NCBI RefSeq assembly: GCF_021869535.1 | Contig: NW_026262668.1 | Coordinates: forward strand, 64,944,058 to 65,008,057 | Source: Mytilus californianus | Lineage: Eukaryota > Mollusca > Bivalvia > Mytilida > Mytilidae | DNA: 64,000 nt | Reading direction: 5' to 3' | In this document: in pieces, positions 11,401 through 21,738 of the stretch | How positions within the stretch are numbered: the first letter of the stretch is position 1 | How the letters are laid out: each line of letters starts with the position of its first letter | Made by a program: the position numbers and the translations under genes | Notes under the pieces: generated by a model | What the model was told of the DNA's origin: nothing | What the model saw: only the letters and a program-made list of their open reading frames with translations | Database searches by the model: none

Positions 11401-13902
11401 CAAAAGAAAATCGGTGGAATCGATTCGTGTTAGCATTGAAAAATAATTAATTTTTATTTCACTAGTGTTTTGGAAGCTCTAAATACACGTATGTAATTGT
11501 AAGTTAACCTTTGATTATACTGGATGCAACAAAACAATGGGTTCAAAAATAACCAGAAAATGGTAGAAATCTTTAGAAATCAGATGAATAAATTAATATA
11601 AGTTCCTTTTGAATAAATCTTTTAGCATTTCCCACACGAATTATGGTATAAAATATCTTCGAATAGGTTTCCTTCATCAGCATGGTCAGCTCAAAAAGAA
11701 TTGACGACAGTATTCAATTTGATGCCAGACTTTTCAGTCTATATATAATAGTAATTGACTGTTGTCAAGCCATTTCTGCTTTGCCAAAATTAAATGTAGC
11801 GAAAAACATAAAATATTTGTCATTTTATCGAACAAGTTAATAGTATATCTGTTATTATACTCTATAATTAAACCAGTGGTCACATATTATCATTTTATCA
11901 TTTCAGGGATTGTTTGTTTACAGCTTGACATCATATAAACCCCCAACATACGGGTCTTACGAATATCCACCTTTAGCAGCAGCGTTTGGAACATTTTTGT
12001 CAGTTTTACCGTTAATGCCAATATTTATTTGTGCTTTTGGTGTTGTTTTACATGCACCTGGGGAAACGCTGAAAGATGTAAGTGGTTTTTTATTGTTGTA
12101 TGTTTAAAAAAGTAAAATCAATACCTTTGGGAATCAAAACTCGAAGAAAATTGCTATCAAAGTTCTTATGAAAAGATACATCTTCAAGGGGGCTAAAAGA
12201 GGTAAAAATAGGTTTTATATTTAACGATCTTCTTCTATAGAACCATCGAACCAATTGCACCCGTGAATGTTCTTAACAAGTGTTGTTACTTTGGTGCCAT
12301 CAGAATGGTCGACAGCTGATACCAAAGTTTTCATTGAAACCCTACGTAAAATTATATTTTGCTTTTCTTTTCAAGCCAGATGAAGTAAAATGAAAAACAA
12401 GCCATGCACATACTCATCAAGAGAGGTTACTTTGGTCTTTATGAACCTTAAGTATTGCCTTAAGGGATAAACAAAGGAGTCAGATTGATAAAAGTTTTCC
12501 AGAATTGGATACCAAACTAGTCGGATATGTTCATTTGAAGGTCCTTTACAAGTGTTACTTAATGCAAATCAGAAATTCAATATGTCCTGTGGGCAAAGTT
12601 TAAATTAAATTTTAATGGGGAAAATCATTTTGATATTATTTCCCAAAACAATGTTCTTTAGGAGGTACTTACCAAGTGTTGTTACTTTGGTTCTAATGAA
12701 ACGTCAAATGAGGATTCAAGGGATCCCAAAAAATGGGTTCTAGTGATCCAATTTTGAGAGTTCCAATGTACCAATTAAGACGAAACTGTGCAGGGATGTT
12801 TCTGTAATCTGTTACAAGTGTTGTTATTTTCAAAAATTTGAAAAGGCCGCTAGCAGAAATCAAAGTGTTCATTAAAACGCTGAGGTATATTATTTTTAAA
12901 GTTCTGCTTGAGAACAGATGAAAGGAAATAACAACAAACCATGTAGAAATGTTCTTATGAAGGTACTTACCATAAGTCATTACTTTGGTTCTGATGAAAA
13001 GCCTTTTTTTTTTTGCTATTTCGGCAAAATCTTTAAGCAGTCTTTGTTTTGGGGGAAAAGATTTCATGAAATTCAATCACAATCCTATTGTCACAGGCTT
13101 GATAGCTACATTTTCGATATCTGCCTTTGAGAAGCACAAACAAGATAGTGCAAACATATCTGCCTTTGAGAAGCACAAACAAGATAGTGCAAACATATCT
13201 GCCTTTGAGAAGCACAAACAAGATAGTGCAATGTTGTTTTTGACTATGTCAATCAATTTTTAAATGTTATATACTTAGGTATTCAAGTTACAAAATGATG
13301 AGTATGTGTATAGACATACTTTTCAAGAAAACTATGTTTTGAAAATGACATAAGTTGTGCATGGTGTATGAAATTATCTGTTTTTTAAAAACAGGTTCAA
13401 CTACGATTATGAACAACTGAAGATAACCCAATTCAAAACAATGCCTTCCATTCCTTAATACAATGATGCATTGTTTAATTTTAATGTCATATCGCAAAGA
13501 AATAGCAATCTTAACCCTTTGGTGCTCACAAACACTTTGATTTTGTGGGGTTTCTTTTCGTATAATTATTAATCAATTACTAGCTCGTCGTGTGTCGCAA
13601 GAAATGTCCGACGTTGTGGTTTCAAAGACTAAATGAGGTTACGGAGATTATGTTCTTATATTGTAAAAATATGTATTTATACATAAACCATTTCCGGGGA
13701 CATAAAAAGCAGTTTTGAAAGTACACTATTTACATCTACATTGTAATCGTTTTCATTTCAGAAATTTGCAACAGCGTTGAAACCAACTCCGAAATGGAAA
13801 CCTGTCAGTAAGGAACTTCAGGACAGTTACTATGACAGTGACAGTGAAAGTAATAGAAGTTTGATTGAGAAAATAAAATTGAATGTAATGGGGCGAACAT
13901 AA
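5366..13902 (+). CDS. SLC6 neurotransmitter:sodium symporter, 3' half (seven exons, TM7 to C-terminus)
   Basis: The product is a plasma-membrane transporter that couples uptake of an amino acid or amine to the sodium gradient, usually with chloride. Seven exons join in frame with GT-AG borders: 5366-5490, 7949-8061, 9254-9382, 10109-10208, 10699-10799, 11907-12077 and 13762-13902, which ends in TAA. They encode about 259 residues covering TM7 to TM12 and a short acidic/serine tail. Family landmarks are [11 protein letters not shown] (TM7), [12 protein letters not shown] (loop EL4), [11 protein letters not shown] (TM8, with the Leu-Asp-Ser that forms sodium site 2) and CIVFGWIYG (TM10). The 5' exons encoding TM1 to TM6, where most of the substrate site lies, are outside the window, so the substrate cannot be named; the overall match is to the glycine/GABA/amino-acid branch. 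The Asn of TM7 that normally coordinates sodium site 1 is Gly here. Introns of about 0.5 to 2.5 kb carry dispersed repeats. The family assignment is firm. Confidence 0.93.
6535..6640 (+). repeat. Dispersed repeat fragment, family of 14745-14905 and 53700-53850
   Basis: The landmarks are catgcgaattcacactccgt followed by gtcaaaagtcacaaccggga. The same landmarks recur near 14800-14860 (gatgcgaattcacaatcagt) and 53710-53760 (catgcgaattcacacccagt). It is a short non-coding fragment. Confidence 0.55.
6785..7335 (+). repeat. Dispersed repeat in two direct copies (TGATGAGTCTTATGCAGACG family)
   Basis: A block of about 190 bp is present at about 6787-6975 and again at about 7134-7332. It contains cttatcccaggcatagatta, gctcttcaactttgta and gagcgtcactgatgagtctt followed by atgcagacgaaacg(c/t)gcgtctggcg. 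Between the copies, at 6970-7060, is a second motif, gtcaatgccactgctgatag ... gggtatcaccagcc. The same two motifs occur near 10828-10889, 22849-22945 and 53910-54120, so this is a dispersed family, here locally duplicated. Such blocks are familiar from mussel sequence and may be SINE-like; no coding content. Confidence 0.7.
7351..7730 (+). pseudogene. Non-LTR retrotransposon C-terminal remnant
   Basis: The first frame reads [19 protein letters not shown] and then [17 protein letters not shown]. This resembles the region after the RT domain in mollusc non-LTR elements, where a (K/R)xRxSNHxLxIExGR segment precedes a CCHC-type cluster. The expected cysteines are absent, the frame stops at 7563, and a shifted frame continues to about 7738 with no RT. 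It lies in an SLC6 intron. The identification rests on one short motif. Confidence 0.4.
7949..8061 (+). CDS. SLC6 exon: EL4 and TM8
   Basis: The exon joins the previous one through a split Gly codon and encodes [19 protein letters not shown] followed by TM8 ending GLDSQ. The Leu-Asp-Ser of sodium site 2 is intact. It ends at CAG before gtatat, phase 0. Confidence 0.92.
8062..9253. other. SLC6 intron
   Basis: About 1.2 kb without recognisable repeats. The 77-codon open frame at 8835-9068 has no family resemblance, no splice context linking it to SLC6, and probably arises by chance. Confidence 0.6.
9254..9382 (+). CDS. SLC6 exon: TM8 end and TM9
   Basis: 129 bases, 43 codons, phase 0 at both ends, preceded by tatatttcag-type acceptor sequence and followed by gtactg. 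It encodes [15 protein letters not shown], a basic intracellular loop (KKLRKRR) and TM9 ending LLGLIMVTQ, a characteristic SLC6 segment. Confidence 0.92.
9383..10108. other. SLC6 intron
   Basis: About 0.7 kb, AT-rich, with no mobile element recognised. A 28-base segment flanked by AG and GT at 9941-9968 is discussed among the rejected items. Confidence 0.6.
10109..10208 (+). CDS. SLC6 exon: TM10
   Basis: 100 bases between an ttttatag acceptor and a gtaata donor. It encodes [20 protein letters not shown] and then [13 protein letters not shown]. The GG(I/M)-aromatic-x-F-x-L-x-D and the W-I-Y-G ending are standard for the family. It ends in phase 1. Confidence 0.92.
10209..10698. other. SLC6 intron
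   Basis: About 490 bp between gtaata and atatttag. Nothing recognisable apart from AT-richness. Confidence 0.6.
10699..10799 (+). CDS. SLC6 exon: TM11
   Basis: 101 bases between atatttag and gtgagt. The first two bases complete the Gly codon split from the previous exon. It encodes [20 protein letters not shown] followed by [13 protein letters not shown]; the FxxDVxxMLG stretch between TM10 and TM11 is typical of SLC6. Confidence 0.92.
10800..11906. other. SLC6 intron with a short repeat fragment
   Basis: About 1.1 kb. At about 10828-10889 is a fragment, agcgtctggcgcaaatacaa ... tcctggtatccatgat, of the same family as 6785-7335. The rest is unassigned. Confidence 0.55.
11907..12077 (+). CDS. 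SLC6 exon: TM11 end and TM12
   Basis: 171 bases, 57 codons, between tttcag and gtaagt. It encodes [20 protein letters not shown], then TM12 ([19 protein letters not shown]) and the start of the cytoplasmic tail (PGETLKD). The YPPLAAAFG segment before TM12 corresponds to the YPxWxxxxG segment of most family members. Confidence 0.92.
12078..13761. other. Last SLC6 intron, with diverged tandem repeats
   Basis: Diverged copies of a block marked by acaagtgttgttactttggt occur near 12280, 12675 and 12808, with weaker relatives near 12425, 12550 and 12960 (for example attactttggttctgatgaa). They share neighbouring motifs such as (c/g)ttcattgaaaccct and gatgaa(a/g)ta. The spacing is irregular, so this is an old, decayed duplication cluster. 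A clean 39-bp triplicate follows at 13117-13230. The rest is unassigned. Confidence 0.5.
13117..13230. repeat. 39-bp tandem repeat, three copies
   Basis: The unit is atatctgcctttgagaagca followed by caaacaagatagtgcaaac, three nearly perfect copies in tandem (the last truncated by a few bases). The unit is 13 codons long, so open frames run through it on both strands, but this is a repeat artefact inside an intron. Confidence 0.9.
13762..13902 (+). CDS. SLC6 terminal exon: cytoplasmic tail
   Basis: 46 codons plus TAA after tttcatttcag. It begins [18 protein letters not shown], the usual tail start (x-x-x-L-xPtxxWxP), followed by a serine/aspartate cluster [13 protein letters not shown] that contains possible casein-kinase-type sites (inference). 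It ends NVMGRT. Confidence 0.9.
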   Translation, partial: KFATALKPTPKWKPVSKELQDSYYDSDSESNRSLIEKIKLNVMGRT

Positions 13903-14007
13903 TATTTCGCCAAAGACTATATTGAGATTTTGGACACGTTAAAATATGATTGTAATGTAAAATAAGGGATTCTTAAATAATTCTATACCGTTCACTCATT
14001 TTTTTTT

Positions 14008-14100
14008 AATAAATATAAAAGTTGTATCTTGAAAATCCATTGTTCATTCAAATGTGTTTGTTTTGAAAATTTCTAAATAATCACGCTGGAATTAAATAAA
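14008..14100 (+). terminator. Candidate polyadenylation signals of the SLC6 gene
   Basis: AATAAA occurs at 14008-14013 and 14095-14100, 106 and 193 bases after the SLC6 stop codon. Either could direct 3' end formation; the first is in a T-rich context and the second is followed by tgtg-rich sequence. Position and motif are the only evidence. Confidence 0.5.
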
Positions 14101-14269
14101 GATGTGCGGTCGACTTCATTCTTATTTGTTTCACTCACTGTGTCAAAATACGAAGCTCAAGGGTTGATGGAACCCAATGGAGTTTGAATATTAAAGAAAC
14201 AATATTTTATACTTAAAAGTTTTTTAAAACAAATCTATGTATGTCTGTGATGTATGTTTACACAGTTTT

Positions 14270-14545
14270 GGCTGCTGGATCCCATTTATTGTCACATTAA
14301 CCTATTATGTCTGTTTGGATTGCTTACCCTACGTTTTCAATGTAACGGAACTATAGACAACTGTCATACAAGTGGGAAGTTTAACTAGCTTCAAAACTAG
14401 GTTTAACCCTACATTTTCCTCGGAAGTCAGGAATATGACAGTTGTTTTTCACCTGTTGCGTTGATTGATAGCGTTTAATTTTGTCAGTTTTAATGGACTT
14501 CCCTGTTTTGAATTTTCCTTGGAGTTCGGTATTTTTGTTATACTT
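14270..14545 (+). mobile_element. Penelope-like element 3' tail fragment
   Basis: The block with actgtcatacaagtgggaag, ggaatatgacagttgtt and the ending gttttgaattttcctt is the reverse-strand equivalent of 23450-23690 and 39970-40165, the tails of minus-strand Penelope-like copies. No RT remains. It lies just downstream of the SLC6 3' end. Confidence 0.6.
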
Positions 14546-14744
14546 TTTTACATATATTTATCAATTAAATCTAAATGATAATCATGGCAATGCATTGATC
14601 TTTGATTTAGACGATTTTGATGAAATACTGCCTATTTTACATGTAGAGAAAAAATTAAAACAGTAATTTATCGTACGTCGAAAAGTAAGAGACACATCAA
14701 GGTAACAGACAGAAAACTGAAGGATCACATGAACTTCAATAGGA

Positions 14745-14905
14745 GAGAGAACTGGTGTGCCGACAGGGTTAATGTAACCTGCTAGGCATTCATCACCCGC
14801 GATGCGAATTCACAATCAGTCAAAATGTCACAATCGGGAATAGGACACAACCGGTAAAATAACAGATCAGACGACTATACTGGTATCTAAAGATCTAAGA
14901 CCACG
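14745..14905 (+). repeat. Dispersed repeat fragment (cagatcagacgactatact family)
   Basis: It contains gatgcgaattcacaatcagt and cagatcagacgactatactg followed by gtatctaaagatc, shared almost base for base with 53705-53805. A third, shorter copy is at 6535-6640. Non-coding. Confidence 0.65.
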
Positions 14906-14994
14906 AAAACATGTCGCTAAAAAAACGAAAAATCGTATTAACTAATATCTTGTTTCAAAAGACATCCATAAACAAAATGAATTGATATAATTTT

Positions 14995-16321
14995 TATACG
15001 ACCGCAAAAAAATTTTTGTGGTCGTATATTGGTATGACGTTGGCGTCGTCGTCATCGTCGTTGTCGTCGTCGTCCGGTATCGTCGTCGTCGTCCGAAGAC
15101 ATATTAGTTTTCGCACTCTAACTTTAGTTTAATTGAATGGATCTCAATGAAATTTTACCATAAGGTTCAATACCACAAAAGGAAGGTGGGGATTGATTTT
15201 GGGGGTTATGGTACCCACAGTTAAGGAATTAGGGGCCAAAAATAAGCATTTTTGTAACTTACAGACATAACTTGTGTGTAAGTGTATGGATCTCTCTGAC
15301 ATTGTACCACAAGGTTCCATATCACAAAGGGAATGCTGGGATTGATTTTGGGGGTAATTGCCTCAAAATTTTAGGAATAAGGTGCCAAAAAGGGGCAAAA
15401 AACAAGCATTTTTCTAGTTTCATGACATTAACTTGTGTGTTAGTGTATGGATCTCTCTGACATTGTATCACAAGGTTCCATATCATAAAGGGAATGCTGG
15501 GATTGATTTTGGGGGTAATTGCCTCCAAATTTTAGAAATTAGGGGCAAAAAAGGGGCAAAAAACAAGCATTTTTCTAGTTTCATGACAATAACTTGTGTG
15601 TAAGTGTATGGATCTTTCTGAAATTGTACTACAAGGTTCCATATCACAAAGGGAAAGCTGGAATTGAGTTTGGGGGTAATCGCCCCAAAAGTTTAGGAAT
15701 AAGAGGCCAAAAAGGAGCAAAAAATAAGCATTTTTCTAGTTTCAAGACATTAACTTGTGTTCAAGTGTATAGATCTCTCTGAAATTGTACTGCAAGGTAC
15801 CATACCACAAAGGGAAGGCTGCGATTAATTTTGGGGGTAATTGCCTCAAAATTTTAGGAATAAGGGGCAAAAAAGGGAAAAAAACCAAGCATTTTTCTAG
15901 TTTCAGGACAATAACGTGTGTGTAAGTGTATGGATCTCTCTGAAATTGTACTGCAAGGTACCATACCACAAAGGGAAGGCTGGGATTGAGTTTGGGGTGA
16001 TGAATCATAAGGGGGTTCAAAAAATTTGAGGGGGGATTTTTTTAAAATTTTTTTCTTTTAAATTTTCCATTTTAAATTGTTTTTTTCTGATTTATATATA
16101 AAAGCAAATAATAATGATATGGTTTGAATAGGTAAATTAAAAAAAATTAAGTTCTTAGACCACATTCATTCTGTGTCAGAAACCTATGCTGTGTCAAATA
16201 TTTAATCACAATCCAAATTCAGTGCTGTATCAAGCTTGAATGTTGTGTCCATACTTGCCCCAACTGTTCAGGAATCGACCTCTGCGGTCGTATCAAGCTG
16301 AGCCCAGCGGAGCATTTTATT
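14995..16321 (+). mobile_element. Pearl-like tandem-core element, copy 1 (about six 161-bp cores)
   Basis: The head is a hairpin, tatacgaccgc with its complement, at 14995-15029. It is followed by gtatgacgttggcgtcgtcg and a (CGT)n microsatellite to about 15100. Cores of about 161 bp follow, landmark (a/c)caaggttccat at about 15160, 15308, 15470, 15632, 15793 and 15955. After the cores comes a fixed tail with cattctgtgtcagaaaccta and gcttgaatgttgtgtccata, ending gcggtcgtat ... cagcggagcatttta. The tail end shares gcggtcgtat with the head as an inverted pair. This is the layout described for pearl/CvA-type non-autonomous elements of bivalves, thought to be Helitron-related. The open frames in the cores (such as MCVSVWISLTLYHK) are by-products of the repeat. 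Confidence 0.8.
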
Positions 16322-16799
16322 AGTTTCTGTTCTCTACTTAAGTTAGCCTCAACCAAATGTTATGAGACTTACACATAATGCTTATTACCACAAAACTCAG
16401 ATCAAGTTCAAATTTGGGTAGTGTCACGTTTACCGTTCTTCAATTATGTCCCTTTATAACTATATGATATGCAAGCGGGGGCATCATCTGTGTCCACATG
16501 TGGACACTATCCACATTTATTTTAGATTGTGTCTACCAGTAGTCCAAATTAATGTGTCCAAAAGCCTAATGAGATAATGTTATGTTGGGATGTGTACCAG
16601 TAGTCCATTTTAGCGTGTCCACTATAAGATGTAGAAACATAGTTGTTGTAACTGGTAACTTTTACTTTTAGGCTGGATTTATAACCCCTGTTAAAAGAAT
16701 TGTATGTATTGAGCATACTAGGATCAACATAAAGGAATCACAAATATAAGTTGTCAAGTGTATCATCATCTCCCTTTGGATAGTCTGATACCTTCACAG
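16322..16799. other. Unassigned intergenic sequence
   Basis: No gene. A short palindrome, gtgtccacatgtggacac, lies at 16490-16507, and two diverged copies of a segment containing taccagtagtcca(a/t)(a/t)tta occur near 16535 and 16596. Confidence 0.4.
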
Positions 16800-17505
16800 A
16801 AACCAAACCTTTACAGATAAAGAGAAGGTGTAAACCATCTGTCTTTTACCTCTATACTTAACAAACCTTTACAGATTACCACAGTAAGAGAAGGTGTAAA
16901 TTATCTGTCTTTTACTTCCACACTTACCAAACCTTTACAGATTACCACAGTAAGAGAAGGTGTAAATTATCTGTCTTTTACTTCCACACTTACCAAACCT
17001 TTACAGATTACCACAGTAAGAGAAGGTATAAACTATCTGTCTTTTACTTCCATACTTACCAAACTTTTACAGATTACCTCAGAAAGAGAAACTTGTAAAC
17101 TATCTGTCTTTTACCTTCACACTAACCGAACTTTTACAGATTACCACAGTAAGTGAAGGTGTAACCTATCTGTCTTTTACTAAGTCGATACTTACCAAAC
17201 TTTTACAGATAACCTCAGAAAGACAAGGCGTAAGCTATCTGTCTTTTACTTCCATACTTACCAAACTTTTACAGATTACCACAGTAAGAGAAGGTGTAAA
17301 CTATCTGTCTTTTACTTCAATACTTACCAAACTCTTACAGATTACCACAGTAAGAGAAGGTGTAAACTGATTCTGTCTTTTACCTCCACACTTCCCAAAC
17401 TTTTACATTACCACAGTAAGAGAAGGTGTTAACTATCTGTCTTTTACCTCCACACTTACCAAACATTTACAGATTTGACCATAAAAAGAGAAGGTGTGAA
17501 CTTTC
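16800..17505. repeat. 66-bp minisatellite, about 10-11 units
   Basis: The unit is roughly acttaccaaacctttacaga, ttaccacagtaagagaaggt, gtaaactatctgtcttttac, ttccac. It is 66 bp, with unit starts near 16861, 16927, 16993, 17059, 17125, 17193, 17259, 17325, 17392 and 17458, plus a partial first unit near 16806. Units 2 to 4 are nearly identical and the edge units are more diverged. Confidence 0.9.
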
Positions 17506-18862
17506 CATTTAAAGATCACATCCATATCTCTAGGCTTTTCAAAAGCAAAACGGGTTTCAGTATGTTTTCAACTCCTCTCAGATGAGAAAACAGTTTTACA
17601 ACCCAGACTTGTGTATGTTATAGAGGTAGAATGGGATGAGGGCTGGTTTATGTTGATTAGGCAAAAGTGAAAAATAAAATAATTTCAATATTTGTCCTAA
17701 AACATCTTTATATTACTTACTGAATGTTAAACATTGTTTAAATTGTATTCTTTCTAAAAAAAAACCAAAAAATAGGGAAATTAGACAGCTCTTACAGAGC
17801 TTGAATTAAAAATAGGCCAAATAAGATTGGTTCAATTATATCAGACAGGCAGCTGACAGATATCTGTCCCAGTTATGATCCACATAAACTTTTACCAATT
17901 GTAGGTTTCAAGATTCCTTCTTAGACAAAGTGTTTAGCTTAAACATATTTAATTGTTCAAAATGACAAATGGATTAGACACAACTTTTAAAACTTCAAGT
18001 ATTAATTATTTGCTTCCTCAGTGTTCCAATTTACAGTTTATTTTTCTAACTTAACTGAGGAAAATAGGGGGTATATATTTAGATAGTGGAGGTTAGGCTG
18101 ATTTATCTGCATGTCTTCAGTTTAAATTAATGGGTACTTCCACCCAGTAAAATTATGAAATGTTGAGATCAATAAAATGTTACTGCATGAAAAGATCAAC
18201 TCCATATAACATTGGTGATGTCACTGAAAGGTAGTTTTAAACAGGATGAGGGCGTTTGGTAGAATTTTTCGCAATAGTGCTGCAATCTTAATTATAATAT
18301 ATGATCACACATGCATCATACTAATAAACTTATACCCAGACCAGACATATCATTGTATCCACAGTTTATTTTTAGTATTCCTAATTGATATTCACATTGA
18401 CACACTGATAAATGTACATGTACATGCATAATGACATATGGTAGGTTTTTTGTTATAAGATAGCGAGCTTTAGTTCAAACAATGACAGAGCACAGTCCCG
18501 TGTGTGTTGTCCGTAATCAGTTTTATAAACACACTATTTTATATAGTCAATGGCCTTCATTTTTATTTGCATGGTCTAAAAAGATTAAATTTTAATTTCA
18601 CTTTATATTTTCAGTGTCATTGACATCATATTACCAAAAGAGTTGTCAATATTAAAATGATGTAAATAACACAGTAGGCATTCTTTAACATCTGAGTGAT
18701 TTAATGTTTGTGTTTACTGTTTTACATACAAAATGCATACTTTGCTCTGACTAGAATTACCAAATATGGTTTATGGGTGGTTACGCTTCAGTATTCGTCA
18801 GTCCCTGTGGTTATTTGAAGTCAGAGTGCCCCGCTCTTATGTCATCTTCGTACATTTCTCAA
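17506..18862. other. Unassigned intergenic sequence
   Basis: AT-rich, no recognisable gene or repeat. The 61-codon open frame at 18246-18431 has no family resemblance. Confidence 0.4.
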
Positions 18863-20046
18863 TTGGCGTCGTCGTTCGAAGACACATTAGTTTTCGCACA
18901 ATAACTTTAGTTTAAGTGAATGGATCTCTATGAAATTTTACCATAAGGTTCAATACCATAACAGGAAGGTTGGAATTGATTTTGGGGGTTATGGTACCAA
19001 CAGTTAAGGAATTAGGGACCAAAAAGAGGCCAAAAATAAGCATTTTTGTAACTTCCAGACAATAACTTGTGTGTTAGTGTATGGATCTCTCTGACATTGT
19101 ACCACAAGGTTTCATATCACAAAGGGAATGCTTGGATTGATTTTGGGGGTAATTGCCTCAAAATTTTAGGAATTAGGGGCCAAAAAGGGGCGAAAAACAA
19201 GCATTTTTCTAGTTTCATAGCAATAACTTGTGTGTTAGTGTATGGATCTTTATGAAATTGTACTACAAGGTTCCATATCACAAAGGGAAATCTGGGTTTG
19301 AGTTTGGGGGTAATTGCCCAAAACGTTTAGGAATTTAGGGCCAAAAAGGTGCCAAAAAAAACAAGCATTTTTACAGTTTCCAGACAATAACTTGTGTTCA
19401 AGTGTATGGATCTCTCTGAAATTGTACTGCAAGGTACCATACCACAAAGGGAAGGCTGGGATTGAGTTTGGGGGTGATGAATCGTAAGGGGTTTAAAACA
19501 TTTGGAAGGGGGGGGGGGGGTTATTCCTTTTTTTTTTTCCTTTTTTTTTCTTTTTTTTCTTTAAATTTTTTTCATTTGAAGTTGGTTATTTTTTTTTTAT
19601 TTATATAGAAAAGCAAATAATAATGATATGGTTTGATTTCATCAAAAATTGAAATATTGGGGTTCTTTGATATGCTGAATGTAACCGTGTATTTAGATTC
19701 TTAATATTTAGTCCTGTTTTCAAATTGGTCTACATTAAGGTCCAAAGGGTTTGAAATTAAACTTAGTTTGATTTTAACAAAACTTGAATTATTGGGGTTC
19801 TTTGATATGCTGAATCTACCGTGTATGGATTTAGATTTTGGATATTGGACCATAATAGGTAAATCAAAATTTTTTAAGTTCTTAGACCACATTTATTCTG
19901 TGTCAGAAACCTATGCTGTATCAAATATTTAATCACAATCCAAATTCAGAGCTGTATCAAGCTTGAATGTTGTGTCCATACTTGCCCCAACTGTTCAGGG
20001 TTCGACCTCTGCGGTCGTATCAAGCTGCGCCCAGCGGAGCATTTTA
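18863..20046 (+). mobile_element. Pearl-like tandem-core element, copy 2 (5'-truncated, about four cores)
   Basis: It begins abruptly at ttggcgtcgtcgttcgaaga, without the hairpin head and with almost no microsatellite. Cores are recognisable at about 18945, 19107, 19264 and 19432. The tail matches copies 1 and 3 (gcttgaatgttgtgtccata, cagcggagcatttta). A private internal duplication is present: attggggttctttgatatgc occurs at about 19657 and again at about 19791. Confidence 0.8.
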
Positions 20047-20152
20047 TTGTTTGTGTTAAGAGTTTCCTTATTCCATTTCTATAAGTAGTCAAAATTAGCA
20101 AAAATCTCTCAAAATAGCAATTTTAGTCCTCTTTAAGCACTATATAATTTAA

Positions 20153-21734
20153 GGTAGCACCACAGTCTAACAATGATTTTTTGAAGATATTTTTTTTTAT
20201 CACATAATTTTGAATTAAGTATTATTCTGCACAGTTTGTAAAAATCCCAAAGTCATTATCATATCACAACAGGGAGTAAATTGATAATGAACTTATGTAA
20301 ATAAAAGCACATGGTAATTAATCTAAATATATAGGCATTTGGGAAGGGCTAATATGTCAATCCTCTGTTGATACCAGTGTCCAGCTGTTAATCCCTGACC
20401 ACAAGATAAATATTGTGGTCTTATCTCATTGTATTGCAACAAAAGTAATTTATATAACATGTTTATAAACAGAGAAAAAGAAAAAGATATGAAGGAAAAA
20501 ATCTAAAGGGAAGAAATCTACAAAAAATGAAAAAAAATATGGAAAAGAGTGTGAAAGTATCTTTGAAAGCCTCTGACTGCCTGTATAAATTTCTTCTATT
20601 TGGTCTTCTACATTTAAATACAGTTTTAGGCATTTTAACCCATTTTAAGTTTATGTGAATTTTTTCAATTCCATAAACCTCAAAACTCATGTGGGAGTGT
20701 CTTTTTTTAAAGAAGTGGATGGGGCTTGGATCTTTTTATTAACATGTCTTTTGGTGCACAATTTTAATGTTCTAGCTTAAATTTCAGTAATAGTATATTT
20801 CTTTTTAAAATACAAATGAAATTTATTCTTTATAGTGAGAATAATGATATTAAATATTGATTATATGTAGCTGGTCAATCCTGTAATTCTCTTATCTTAG
20901 ACTGTCTGGACAGAGGCGGAGCTTTGTCTATATGTGATTACTACATCACAGATATTGGTCAAATCTGTGACGTCAAACTCCCGCCAAAAGCCAAGTTATA
21001 TATACTTTAGTGTTGCACAGTGCCACACATAATGCAAAATTTACAGCATAAGAGCATTAAAGAGACAAAGTGTGTGGTTCTATTGATAAAGTAATGGTGT
21101 CAGAATACTCCTGGGCTATTCCCAGTGGAATTTTTGTATTTGTGTTGCATTTATAGGGGTTCTAAGAGGGAAATTCCGTTTTTAGGTCATTTCTCAGAAC
21201 AATTTTTCATGAGATTTGTTAGGAAAAAATGAAAATATAAACTTTATGGGTACCCCCTTTGGCTTGACTTTGATATATGTGATTAAAGGGGGTATTTTCT
21301 ACAATACCGTGTCCCAGTGTTTGGATAATTTGTTTCTAAATGAATTTATAGGTCTCCAAAGATAAAAGGTGAAACGAGGTTTGGCACCCAGCAGTTAAAT
21401 CAATATATCTTCTTACTGGAGGCATATATCAAAAATCTGAGACATGGTTTTGCAGTTTGTATATGGTTGATTAAAAGGATGAAAACAAATTTTTACTACC
21501 ATTTGACCTGAATGTGCCATTTCCATCCAAGTTGGAAGACCACTTTTTTGGCAATTAATGAGCTATATTTTGAGATTTATCATACCAAAAATAAATTTAT
21601 CTATGGATTAAGAAAGAGTAATATTTCAGCTTTAAAATGAGTTAAAGATTTTAAAAATCCATTGAGTAGTTTTGGAGAAATTAATCTTTAAAGACTGTTG
21701 GTTGGAATCAGAAAATTCTGACTGTAGTGCTACC
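20153..21734. mobile_element. TTAA-flanked element with inverted ends, non-coding
   Basis: The left end is ttaaGGTAGCACCACAGTC and the right end is GACTGTAGTGCTACCttaa: imperfect inverted termini of about 14 bp flanked by TTAA on both sides (20149-20152 and 21735-21738). The 1582-bp interior has no transposase; the purine-rich stretch near 20470-20540 produces only a chance frame. TTAA flanks suggest a piggyBac-like or Kolobok-like mobiliser, but TTAA could equally be the outermost part of the inverted repeat. Confidence 0.55.
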
Positions 21735-21738
21735 TTAA

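Noticed and set aside
15272..16020. Repeated short frames (MCVSVWISLTLYHK-like and minus-strand counterparts) in the pearl-like elements
   Set aside because: They recur because the 161-bp core recurs; all start and end at core-determined positions and are not genes.
16800..17505. Regularly spaced repeats reminiscent of a CRISPR array
   Set aside because: Units are contiguous 66-bp tandem copies without unique spacers, in an animal genome with introns.
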